From Pacificitalea sp040119125 (GTDB lineage Bacteria; Pseudomonadota; Alphaproteobacteria; Rhodobacterales; Rhodobacteraceae), in the NCBI GenBank assembly GCA_040119125.1, contig JBEDTR010000005.1, positions 186,001 through 250,000 on the forward strand: a stretch of 64,000 bases of DNA, written 5' to 3'. How positions within the stretch are numbered: position 1 is the stretch's first letter; each line of letters begins with the position of its first letter. The notes under the pieces were generated by a model. The model was not told the DNA's origin and searched no databases. It saw nothing but the letters and a program-made list of their open reading frames with translations. Positions 1-8,067 of the stretch are shown in pieces. The position numbers and the translations under genes are program-made.

Positions 1-777
1 CGGCTCCACCCCACGGGCGCGCAGATCGCGCAGGCTGAGCGTGCCCAGCCGCTTCGACAGCGCTTCGCCCTGCGGGCCGGTCAGCAGCGAGTGATGCGCG
101 AAGGACGGCGGCGTGCCGCCCAGCGCCTCGATGATCTGGATCTGGGTCGCGGTGTTGGTCACATGGTCAGAGCCGCGTACAACATGGGTGATCCCCATCT
201 CGGTGTCATCGACGACCGAGGCCAGCGTATAGAGAACCTGCCCATCGGCGCGGATCAGCACCGGATCAGACACGCTTGCCGCGTCGATGGAGATCGGGCC
301 AAGGATGCCGTCTTCCCATTCGATCCGCTGCTGGTCGAGCTTGAACCGCCACACGCCATCGCCACGCTCGGCGCGCAGGCGGGCGCGGTCGTCGTCGGAC
401 AGCGCCAGAGCGGCGCGGTCATAAACCGGCGGCTTGCCCATGTTGAGCTGCTTCTTGCGCTTCAGGTCCAGCTCGGTCGGGGTTTCGAACGCCTCGTAGA
501 ACCGCGCCTTCTCGCGCAGCTCATCGGCGGCGGCGGCGTAGCGATCCATGCGGTCGGATTGCCGTTCCACCCGGTCCCATGTCAGGCCGAGCCACTCCAG
601 ATCTTCCATGATCGCATCGGCATATTCCTGCTTCGAGCGTTCCGGGTCTGTATCGTCCAGCCGCAGGATGAACGTGCCGCCCTGCTTGCGGGCGATCAGC
701 CAGTTGAACAGCGCGGTGCGCAGGTTACCGACATGGATATAGCCGGTGGGCGAAGGGGCGAAACGGGTCACGGTCAT
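1..777 (-). CDS. gltX: Glutamate-tRNA ligase (GltX), C-terminal part cut by window edge
   Basis: Charges tRNA(Glu) with glutamate in the cytoplasm (class I aminoacyl-tRNA synthetase). Only the first 259 codons are in the window, reading off its left end. The class I nucleotide-binding motif is seen at residues 7-18 (APSPTGYIHVGN, the HIGH-type motif) and the second signature as LSKRL at 240-244. These flank a normal GlxRS catalytic domain, with the anticodon-binding domain expected beyond the edge. The ATG at 777 is preceded by a perfect AAGGAG at 787-792. It is divergent from the metallopeptidase gene. Many alphaproteobacteria carry two gltX paralogues, one of which can charge tRNA(Gln); which one this is cannot be told from the fragment. 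Confidence 0.95.
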   Translation of the reverse strand, partial: MTVTRFAPSPTGYIHVGNLRTALFNWLIARKQGGTFILRLDDTDPERSKQEYADAIMEDLEWLGLTWDRVERQSDRMDRYAAAADELREKARFYEAFETPTELDLKRKKQLNMGKPPVYDRAALALSDDDRARLRAERGDGVWRFKLDQQRIEWEDGILGPISIDAASVSDPVLIRADGQVLYTLASVVDDTEMGITHVVRGSDHVTNTATQIQIIEALGGTPPSFAHHSLLTGPQGEALSKRLGTLSLRDLRARGVEP

Positions 778-861
778 CGGGGATCTCCTTGGCCCGCTGC
801 TCTTTCACAGCCGCGCGCGTTTGTCCATATGGAGGGCAGACCCGCCAACCCCGGAGCCGCC

Positions 862-1290
862 ATGACCGCCTCATCCGACCCCGCGCCGCATCACTGGGCC
901 AGCGCCGCCGCGCCCGATCTCGACACATTTGCGCAGCTCGCCCATGAGGCCCGCGACGCCCTGCCCGCGCCCTTTGCCGATGCCGCCCGTGAGGTGCTGC
1001 TCAGGATCGAGGATTTCGGCCCCGATGACATGCTGGCGGAGATGGAGATCGACGACGCATTCGGGCTGACCGGCCTATATGATGGCATCCCGCTGACCGA
1101 ACGTTCGGTCATGCACCAGTTGGAACGCCCCGACACGATCTGGCTGTTCCGGCGTCCGATCCTCGATGAATGGGCCGAGCGGGGCAATGTCACGCTCGGC
1201 GCGCTGATCGGGCATGTGTTCGTGCATGAACTTGCCCATCATTTCGGCTGGTCTGATGAGCGGATCGCAGAGATCGACCGTTGGTGGTAA
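862..1290 (+). CDS. Zincin-like metallopeptidase family protein (DUF1025/PF06262)
   Basis: A 142-residue protein with an HExxH zinc-protease signature near the C-terminus: H122, E123 and H126 (HELAHHFGWSD), with G129 and D132 in the position of an extended HExxHxxGxxD motif. This is the short 'metallopeptidase family' common in alphaproteobacteria; its substrate is not established. The reading frame stays open far upstream, but ATG 862 has GGAG eight bases before it and gives the usual family length. The upstream open frame is antisense to gltX and is not coding. No signal peptide is seen, so it is probably cytoplasmic. Confidence 0.85.
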   Translation: MTASSDPAPHHWASAAAPDLDTFAQLAHEARDALPAPFADAAREVLLRIEDFGPDDMLAEMEIDDAFGLTGLYDGIPLTERSVMHQLERPDTIWLFRRPILDEWAERGNVTLGALIGHVFVHELAHHFGWSDERIAEIDRWW

Positions 1291-1473
1291 TGATCGCAGG
1301 ATTAGGCCTGTCGGCAGATGCGGAGACGTTCCATCTGCCCCCGAAGTGCTCGTACATACGCATCACGCGCAGGGCACCAGCAGGCGCTCATTAGATCAAC
1401 GCCGACGACCCGTGCCGCCAAGCTCACCACGCCGTGGCACCACTCGCGCCCCGGCCGAGCGGCCTGACTGGGC

Positions 1474-3153
1474 TCAACGGTCCACGTCGGGCCAGACCCC
1501 CGGATCGCGCCAGCGATTGACGATAGGATAGCGCCGGTCGAGCCAGAACGCCCGATTGGTCAGCCGTGGCCCCGGCGCGGACTGGAACCGTTTGTATTCG
1601 CTGATATAGATCAGGTGCTCGATCTTCTTCACCGTGGCCTCGTCGAAGCCTTCTGCGACGGCTTCGGCGACGCTGGCCTCCTGATCTACGAGCAATTCCA
1701 GAATGCGGTCCAGCACCTCATAGGGGGGCAGGCTGTCCTCGTCCTTCTGATCCTCGCGCAGTTCCGCCGAAGGCGGTTTGTCGATGACACGCGGCGGGAT
1801 CACCTCCCCCGCCGGGCCCATCATCCAGTCGCGGTGATTGGCGTTGCGCCAGCGGCAGGTCTCAAACACCCGCATCTTGTAGAGGTCCTTGATCGGATTA
1901 TAGCCGCCGTTCATATCGCCGTAGATCGTGGCATAACCCACTGCCACCTCGGATTTATTGCCCGTGGTCAGCAGCATTTCCCCGAACTTGTTCGACAGCG
2001 CCATCAAGATCACACCGCGCAGGCGGGACTGGATGTTTTCCTCGGTCAGATCGGGGGTGGTGTCGGCAAATAGCGGGGCGAGCGCCTCGGTCACCGCCGC
2101 GCGCGGGCCGCTGATCGGCACCTCGTCCAGACGGCAGCCCAACCGCTCCGCCACATCCGCCGCATCCTCAAGCGAGGTGGCGGAGGTATATTCCGACGGC
2201 AGCATCACACAACGCACGTTCTCCGGCCCGATCGCATCGGCGGCAATGGTCGCGCAGATTGCGCTGTCGATGCCGCCCGACAGGCCCAAAAGCACCTGTT
2301 TGAACCCGGTCTTGCGCATGTAATCGCGCAAAGCCAGCACCATGACGTGATAATCCTGTTCCCACGCATCGGGGATCGGGGCGCGCGTGCCTTCCTCCGC
2401 GACCCAGCCATCTGGGGTGCGGGTGAATTCCACATGGGTCACCGCCTCCTCCAGCATCGGCATTTGCACCGCCAGCGCCCCGCCGGGGTTCAGCACAAAG
2501 CTGCCGCCGTCGAACACCTGATCATCCTGCCCGCCAACCATGTTGAGATAGGCGAGCGGCAGCCCGGTCTCGATCACCCGCGACACCATCAGCGATTGGC
2601 GCAGGCCCATCTTGTGCCGGTGATAGGGGGAGCCATTGGGCACCAGCAGGATTTCCGCGCCGGTTTCGGCCAGCGTCTCGGCCACGTCCTCATGCCACGC
2701 ATCCTCGCAGATCGGCGTGCCGATGCGCAGCGGTCCCAGCCGATAGGGCCCGGAGACCTGCCCCGGCGTATAAAGCCGGTATTCATCGAACACATCGTCA
2801 TGCGGCAGGTGATGTTTGTAGACCTGCGCGGCGATCTTGCCGTCTTGCAGAATGAAATAGGCGTTGAAAAGCTTCCCCGCCTCGAAGATCGGCGCGCCGA
2901 TGCCCATTGCGGGACCATCGGCACAGGCGCGGGCCAGATCCTCCAGCACCCTATCGGCATGGGCGACAAAGGCCGGTTTGCGCACCAGATCCTGCGTCTG
3001 GTAGCCGGTCAGGAACATTTCCGGCAGCGCGACAAGGTCGGCCCCGGCGGCGCGGGCCTCTTCCCATGCGGCGCGGGCGCGCGCGGCGTTGTCGTCAAGC
3101 GCCCCCACGGTCGCGTTCAGCTGGGCGAGGGTCAGGCGAAATCGGTCGGTCAT
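1474..3153 (-). CDS. nadE: Glutamine-dependent NAD+ synthase
   Basis: Makes NAD+ from nicotinate adenine dinucleotide, ATP and glutamine in the final step of NAD biosynthesis. It is 559 residues with two domains. The N-terminal nitrilase-type glutaminase has the catalytic triad E45 (LPEMFLTG), K113 (KHHLPHDD) and C149 (GTPICEDAW). The C-terminal ATP pyrophosphatase-type synthetase has the SGGIDSA loop at 292-298. Length and order fit the two-domain bacterial type. ATG 3153 has AGGAG six bases upstream. The gene stands alone, convergent with the metallopeptidase and divergent from the MORN-repeat gene. Confidence 0.97.
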   Translation of the reverse strand: MTDRFRLTLAQLNATVGALDDNAARARAAWEEARAAGADLVALPEMFLTGYQTQDLVRKPAFVAHADRVLEDLARACADGPAMGIGAPIFEAGKLFNAYFILQDGKIAAQVYKHHLPHDDVFDEYRLYTPGQVSGPYRLGPLRIGTPICEDAWHEDVAETLAETGAEILLVPNGSPYHRHKMGLRQSLMVSRVIETGLPLAYLNMVGGQDDQVFDGGSFVLNPGGALAVQMPMLEEAVTHVEFTRTPDGWVAEEGTRAPIPDAWEQDYHVMVLALRDYMRKTGFKQVLLGLSGGIDSAICATIAADAIGPENVRCVMLPSEYTSATSLEDAADVAERLGCRLDEVPISGPRAAVTEALAPLFADTTPDLTEENIQSRLRGVILMALSNKFGEMLLTTGNKSEVAVGYATIYGDMNGGYNPIKDLYKMRVFETCRWRNANHRDWMMGPAGEVIPPRVIDKPPSAELREDQKDEDSLPPYEVLDRILELLVDQEASVAEAVAEGFDEATVKKIEHLIYISEYKRFQSAPGPRLTNRAFWLDRRYPIVNRWRDPGVWPDVDR

Positions 3154-3368
3154 GGACAGCTCCTCGGCGCCGGAGGATGCCCCGGCGGGATCGGCGAACG
3201 GTTTAGCAGATTGTCGGGCGGGGGAAAGCCGATGCGCTCAAAAAGCCGTGGCCCCAACTTGTTCGCCTGCCGCCATTCCCATAAGCTGCGCGAGCCTGCG
3301 CAGGCGGTCGGGCCATGCCCGCACGACCCCGAAGAAGACCCCGCGCATTGAGGAGAGACCGAGCCGCC

Positions 3369-4946
3369 ATGACCCCGATCCGATTTGCCCGCCTGCCCCG
3401 CCGTCCCGCCTGCCGCCCCGCCTGCCGCACCGGCCTTTCCGGCACGCATCCCGCATTGCGCGCCGCCGCGCCGCTGGCCATCGCGCTGGCGCTGGCGCTG
3501 CCGGCCCCCGCGGCCTTTGGGCAAAGCGCCGAGGTGCAGACCAAGCAATACGATAATGGCGGCGTCTACGAGGGCACGTTCAAAAGCGGCCTGCAACACG
3601 GTCAGGGCACCTACACCCTGCCCAACGGCTACGAATATACCGGCGATTGGGTCGAGGGCGAGATCCTCGGCACCGGCACCGCGCGCTTCCCCGACGGATC
3701 GGTCTATGAGGGGCAGTTCGCCAAGGGCAAGCCCGATGGCACGGGCAAGATCACCTTTGCCGATGGCGGCACCTATGAGGGCGCGTGGGTCGCGGGCGAA
3801 ATGACCGGCGAAGGCGTCGCAAATTATGCCAATGGCGTGCGTTACGAAGGCGGCTTTACCAACGCGCTGCATGATGGCGAGGGCACGATGCGCTCCCCCA
3901 ATGGCTATGTCTACACCGGCCAATGGGTGTCCGGCGTGAAGGAGGGCAAGGGCCGCATCACCTATCCCGACGGCGCGATCTACGAAGGCAACCTCAGCCG
4001 GGGCGAACGCTCCGGTCAGGGCGTGCTGACCATGCCCGACGGGCTAATCTATGACGGCTCGTGGAAGAACGGCCAGATCAACGGTCTGGGCACCCTGACC
4101 CAGCCCAATGGCGATGTCTACGAAGGCCTGCTTGTCGATGGCCGACGGCAGGGCAAGGGCACCGTCACTTATGCCAATGGCGATGTTTATGACGGCAGTT
4201 TCGAGGATGACCAGCGCCACGGTCAGGGCAATTTCACCGGCAGCGACGGCTATGCCTATAGCGGCGCATGGGTCGAGGGCCGGATCGAGGGTCAGGGTCG
4301 CGTCACCTATCCCGATGGGTCCGTCTACGAGGGGGAATTCACCGATGACCTCGCCAATGGCGCGGGCACGATCACCTATCCCGACGGCTCCACCTATGCC
4401 GGCGACTGGGTGGCCGGGGTGATCGAGGGCGAAGGCATCGCCCGCTACGCCAATGGCCTGATCTACGAGGGCGGCTTCAAAGAAGCCAAGAACCACGGTC
4501 AGGGCAAGATGACCTTCCCCGACGGCTATATCTACGATGGCGCTTGGGAAAACGGCATGCGGTCCGGTCAGGGCACGGCCACCTATGCCGATGGCACCGT
4601 CTATGAGGGTGGCTTTGCCGATGGTGAGCGCGAAGGTCAGGGCACCATCATCATGCCCGATGGCTTTACCTATACTGGCGGCTGGCAGGATGGCGAAATC
4701 CACGGCGAGGGCGTCGCGACCTATGCCAATGGCGATGTCTACCAAGGCACGTTCACCGAAGGAAAACGTCAGGGCGAAGGCACGATGACCTATGCAGGTG
4801 GCGAGGTTGCCACAGGCGATTGGGAAAACGGCGTCCTGAGCAGCGCCACGACCGAAGCTAGCCCTGAGACGGACTCTGATGCCGACCCTGATGCTGAGGC
4901 GGAAGGCGAAGCCGAGGCTGCGGTGGAAGGCGAGAGCGACAGTTAA
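3369..4946 (+). CDS. Secreted MORN-repeat protein with acidic C-terminal tail
   Basis: A 525-residue protein. Residues 1 to about 54 form an Arg-rich N-region and hydrophobic stretch (AIALALALPAPAAFG) ending in a plausible signal-peptidase site before QSAEV. The rest is an unbroken array of 23-residue MORN repeats (core YEGxFxxGxxxGxGTxTYPDG): 18 complete copies and a partial 19th, followed by a roughly 30-residue Asp/Glu/Ala-rich tail. Residue 5 of the repeat alternates aromatic F and W, so the true unit is a 46-residue pair. ATG 3369 lies behind a GAGGAG at about 12-nt spacing; an in-frame ATG at 3315 has no ribosome site. MORN arrays form elongated beta structures that can bind lipid or protein; the function here is unknown. 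Confidence 0.85.
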   Translation: MTPIRFARLPRRPACRPACRTGLSGTHPALRAAAPLAIALALALPAPAAFGQSAEVQTKQYDNGGVYEGTFKSGLQHGQGTYTLPNGYEYTGDWVEGEILGTGTARFPDGSVYEGQFAKGKPDGTGKITFADGGTYEGAWVAGEMTGEGVANYANGVRYEGGFTNALHDGEGTMRSPNGYVYTGQWVSGVKEGKGRITYPDGAIYEGNLSRGERSGQGVLTMPDGLIYDGSWKNGQINGLGTLTQPNGDVYEGLLVDGRRQGKGTVTYANGDVYDGSFEDDQRHGQGNFTGSDGYAYSGAWVEGRIEGQGRVTYPDGSVYEGEFTDDLANGAGTITYPDGSTYAGDWVAGVIEGEGIARYANGLIYEGGFKEAKNHGQGKMTFPDGYIYDGAWENGMRSGQGTATYADGTVYEGGFADGEREGQGTIIMPDGFTYTGGWQDGEIHGEGVATYANGDVYQGTFTEGKRQGEGTMTYAGGEVATGDWENGVLSSATTEASPETDSDADPDAEAEGEAEAAVEGESDS

Positions 4947-4948
4947 GC

Positions 4949-4966
4949 CGCCCCACTTGCGGGGCG
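4949..4966. terminator. Hairpin between convergent MORN and amaA genes
   Basis: A six-base-pair GC stem (CGCCCC / GGGGCG, loop ACTTGC) lies immediately after the MORN-protein stop and before the convergent amaA stop. There is no T-run, so termination is suggested by position and stem only. Confidence 0.4.
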
Positions 4967-5012
4967 CCTTCGGCGGGAGGGCATCTCTGGCGAGACGACG
5001 CGCAGGCGCGCC

Positions 5013-6311
5013 TTAACGCCCCAACACCCGCATCGCCGCCGCGCCGAGGTCATAGCCCCACCCGCGCAAGCCTGCGAAGGGCGCGGCGCGCGGCGGGGTG
5101 ATGGGCAGCGGGAAGGCATCAGCCTGCCCCTGCGCCCACTGCGCGGCGGCCCGGCCAAACACCGTTCCCGGCCCGATCCCGCGCCCGCCATAGCCGTGAA
5201 TCGAAATCCCGCCCGCGCCCAGATCCTCCACCCGTGGCAGGTGATCGCCGGTCAGCGCGATCCGCCCGACCCACAGATGGGTGATGGACGGCAGGTCCAG
5301 ATCGGGCCAGAGCCTGCGGGCATAGCGACGAATCCAGCCCCGGCAGAACGCGGTCGATGGCGGGCGCGCCGGGTTGCCCACCCCGCCCAGTATCAGCCGC
5401 CCCGCCGCATCGCTGCGTAGGGAATGCATCGCCATCGCGGTATCCCAGCACCCTTCGCCCCCGGCCAATATGCGCGCGCGCCATTCAGGCGGCAGCGGCG
5501 CGGTGGCGGCCTGCACCCAATGGAGCGGCGCGTGACCCGGCACAGCCCCTGCCCCGCTCCCCGTGGGATAGGCATTGGTGGCGCGGATCAGCCGTTCGGC
5601 GCGGATCGTGGCGCGGTCGGTCTGCGCCTGCCACAGCCCGTCGTGATGCGTGATCGCCTGCGCGGGGCTGGTCTCATGGATCACCGCCCCCGCCGCCTGC
5701 GCGGCGCGCGCCAGCCCGCGCGCATAGCCCATGGGCTGCAGCGACCCGGCGCGCGGGTCCCGCAATGCGCCCGCGTAGTGATCGCTACCCAGCCGCGCCG
5801 CCAGCTGCGCGCGGTCCAGCATCTCAACCGGTGTGCCGCGCCGGGCCAGTTGATCGGCACGAGCCTGCAACTCCGACAGCGTGTGGGCCGTGTGGGCCAG
5901 ATGCATGGTGCCGTCACGGCGCGCCTCGCAGGCGATGCCATGCTGCGCGATCAGGTCGAACACCAGATCGGGCGCAGCGGCGAGCGCGGCGGTCAGCGCC
6001 TCCCCCCGCGCCGCGCCAAGCGTGTCATTCAGGCTGTCTGGCGCGGTCCAGAGCCCGGAATTGACCAGCCCGACATTGCGCCCCGACCCGCCATGACCGA
6101 CGTGATGCGCCTCCAGCACCGTGACGCGCAATCCCGCCTGCGCCAGATGCAGCGCCGCCGACAGGCCGGTATAGCCCGCGCCAATCACCAGCACCTCTGT
6201 CGTGATGTCGCGCTCCAACGGGGCGCAGGGCGGCCAATATGGCGCGGTATCGGCCCAGAGCCTGCCCTCCGGGTCCGCCGCGCTGCCGCTCCCGCCCCCG
6301 TCCGGGCGCAT
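5013..6311 (-). CDS. amaA: FAD-dependent amine oxidase, probable L-pipecolate oxidase
   Basis: A 432-residue DAO-fold flavoprotein. The N-terminal Rossmann motif VLVIGAGYTGLSAALHL is followed by the family's GHGGSGRNVG segment, and the C-terminal FAD-contact segment is HGYGGRGIGPG. ATG 6311 overlaps the stop of the upstream aldehyde dehydrogenase (TGATG), implying translational coupling; longer in-frame starts would run into that gene. The partner belongs to the ALDH7/AmaB family, and in Pseudomonas the amaA-amaB pair oxidises L-pipecolate to piperideine-6-carboxylate and then to 2-aminoadipate in lysine catabolism. The pipecolate assignment is inferred from this pairing. The DAO fold alone would equally fit another amine oxidase, such as a PuuB/OrdL-type enzyme. 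Confidence 0.75.
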   Translation of the reverse strand: MRPDGGGSGSAADPEGRLWADTAPYWPPCAPLERDITTEVLVIGAGYTGLSAALHLAQAGLRVTVLEAHHVGHGGSGRNVGLVNSGLWTAPDSLNDTLGAARGEALTAALAAAPDLVFDLIAQHGIACEARRDGTMHLAHTAHTLSELQARADQLARRGTPVEMLDRAQLAARLGSDHYAGALRDPRAGSLQPMGYARGLARAAQAAGAVIHETSPAQAITHHDGLWQAQTDRATIRAERLIRATNAYPTGSGAGAVPGHAPLHWVQAATAPLPPEWRARILAGGEGCWDTAMAMHSLRSDAAGRLILGGVGNPARPPSTAFCRGWIRRYARRLWPDLDLPSITHLWVGRIALTGDHLPRVEDLGAGGISIHGYGGRGIGPGTVFGRAAAQWAQGQADAFPLPITPPRAAPFAGLRGWGYDLGAAAMRVLGR

Positions 6312-7810
6312 CAGATGTCGAACCTGATCCCCTGCGCCAGCGGCAAGGCGGTGGACCAGTTCACCGTGGCGGTCTGGCGGCGCATATAGCCCTTCCATGC
6401 GTCAGAGCCGCTTTCGCGCCCGCCGCCCGTGTCCTTCTCCCCGCCAAACGCGCCGCCGATCTCTGCCCCCGAGGGGCCGATATTGACGTTGGCGATGCCG
6501 CAATCGGACCCGCCCGCCGACAGGAAACGCTCGGTCTCGCGCAGATCGGTGGAAAAGATGCACGAACTCAGCCCTTGCGGCACGGCATTCTGCATCGCGA
6601 TGGCCTCCGTGATGTCGCTGTAACGCATCACATAAAGGATCGGCGCAAAGGTTTCCTCATGCACCACATCGCTCTGACCCGGCATCTCGACAATCGCGGG
6701 ATGGACATAGGCCGCGTCCGGATGACTGTCGCTGAGCGCCGCACCGCCGCCATGGACCGTGCCGCCCTCGGAACGGGCGCGGGTCAGCGCGGCCTCCATC
6801 GCATCGCGCGCACTCGTATCAATCAGCGGCCCGACAAGGGTGCCGTCCTCCAACGGATCGCCAATGGGCAGGCCGCGATAGACGTCTGCCAGTTTCGGCA
6901 CCAGTTGGTCGTAGATATCATCATGCACGATCAAGCGCCGCAGCGAAGTGCAGCGCTGCCCGGCTGTGCCCACGGCAGAAAAGACAATCGCCCGCAGCGC
7001 CATGTCCAGATCCGCCGAAGGCCCTACGATCATTGCGTTATTCCCGCCGAGCTCAAGGATCGAGCGCCCCAGCCGCCCGGCCACGACCTGAGCCACAACC
7101 TTACCCATGGGTACGGAACCGGTGGCGGACACAATCGGCACCGCGTCGGAGGCGGCCAGCGCCTCACCCAGATCGCGCCCGCCGACCAGCGTCTGGATCA
7201 GGCCTTCGGGCGCGTCGCCGAACCGTTCCAGCGCCCGGTCGCAGATCTTCTGCACGGCGAGGAGCGACAGCGGGGCCTTCTCCGACGGTTTGGCGATGAT
7301 CGGATTGCCGCAGACCAGCGCCAGCGCGGCATTCCACGCCCAGGGCGCGACGGGGAAGTTAAAGGCCGTGATGATCGCGCAGGGGCCCATCGGGTGCCAT
7401 GTCTCGCGCATGGCGTGGCCCGGACGTTCCGACGCGATGGTCAGCCCATAAAGCTGCCGCGACAGCCCGACCGCGAAGTCGCAGATGTCGATCATCTCCT
7501 GCACCTCGCCCAGACCCTCTTGATAGATCTTGCCGCATTCCAGCGTCACCAAGCGGCCCAGGTTTTCCTTCTCCGCGCGCAGCTCCTCGCCCAGCAGGCG
7601 AACCAACTCGCCCCGGCGCGGAGCGGGCACCTCGCGCCATGCGCGAAACGCTTCGCCCGCGCGGAGGATCGCGGCATCGGCGGCGGCGCGGTCATCTTCG
7701 GCCAGCATCGCAATCTCGGACCCATCGACCGGGGTGGTGACGCGCAGCGTGCCGCCGGTGGTCTCGGACTTGTCGAAACCGCAGGCGGTGAGGATGGTGT
7801 GATGGGACAT
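6311..7810 (-). CDS. amaB: Aminoadipate-semialdehyde / piperideine-6-carboxylate dehydrogenase (ALDH7 family)
   Basis: A 499-residue NAD(P)-dependent aldehyde dehydrogenase. The catalytic general base is E253 (LELGG) and the nucleophile C287 (TAGQRCTSLRRL). The C-terminal stretch GAEIGGAFGGEKDTGGGRESGSDAWK is interrupted nowhere and is the hallmark of the ALDH7/antiquitin family, which oxidises 2-aminoadipate 6-semialdehyde. ATG 7810 follows GGGAGA at good spacing; a longer frame to 7900 has no ribosome site. It is first in a two-gene unit with the FAD oxidase, overlapping by one base. Together they suggest conversion of pipecolate to 2-aminoadipate. Confidence 0.88.
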   Translation of the reverse strand: MSHHTILTACGFDKSETTGGTLRVTTPVDGSEIAMLAEDDRAAADAAILRAGEAFRAWREVPAPRRGELVRLLGEELRAEKENLGRLVTLECGKIYQEGLGEVQEMIDICDFAVGLSRQLYGLTIASERPGHAMRETWHPMGPCAIITAFNFPVAPWAWNAALALVCGNPIIAKPSEKAPLSLLAVQKICDRALERFGDAPEGLIQTLVGGRDLGEALAASDAVPIVSATGSVPMGKVVAQVVAGRLGRSILELGGNNAMIVGPSADLDMALRAIVFSAVGTAGQRCTSLRRLIVHDDIYDQLVPKLADVYRGLPIGDPLEDGTLVGPLIDTSARDAMEAALTRARSEGGTVHGGGAALSDSHPDAAYVHPAIVEMPGQSDVVHEETFAPILYVMRYSDITEAIAMQNAVPQGLSSCIFSTDLRETERFLSAGGSDCGIANVNIGPSGAEIGGAFGGEKDTGGGRESGSDAWKGYMRRQTATVNWSTALPLAQGIRFDI

Positions 7811-7987
7811 GGCGGGGTCTCCCTTGAGGTGGCGCACCGTGCCTGCGCGGCGCGAACGCGCACACGCAGGGACGGTTTTCGATTGGCCCAAGATCGGCAT
7901 GCCGCGCGCCGCGACGCAACCCGAAACCTTATCGTTAGGCGGATGACGCGCTGCGCCGCCTCAACCGGCAGCCGCTCCGCCCGCGTG

Positions 7988-8020
7988 AAAAAACCCGCCG
8001 CGAAGAAACAACGCGGCGGG
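7988..8020 (-). terminator. Rho-independent terminator of the DHA2 exporter gene
   Basis: A perfect nine-base-pair stem (CCCGCCGCG / CGCGGCGGG, nine-base loop at 8003-8011) is followed on the minus strand by six T residues (7993-7988). It lies 48 nt downstream of the exporter stop codon and before the amaB promoter region. Confidence 0.85.
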
Positions 8021-8067
8021 TCTGGTCAGATCCGGGTGGGGCAGAACCGCAGGGGGAAGCGCGGCGC

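Noticed and set aside
91..861. Long open frame upstream of and continuous with the metallopeptidase gene
   Set aside because: It is antisense to the well-supported gltX coding region; only the part from ATG 862, with a ribosome site and HExxH motif, is coding.
4044..4745. Minus-strand frame with repeating Ala/Ile/Gly pattern inside the MORN gene
   Set aside because: Its periodicity is the complement of the 69-bp MORN repeats; it has no independent support.
3540..4830. 69-bp periodic DNA resembling a repeat array or CRISPR
   Set aside because: Every unit is an in-frame 23-residue MORN repeat with codon-level variation and no conserved repeat/spacer structure.
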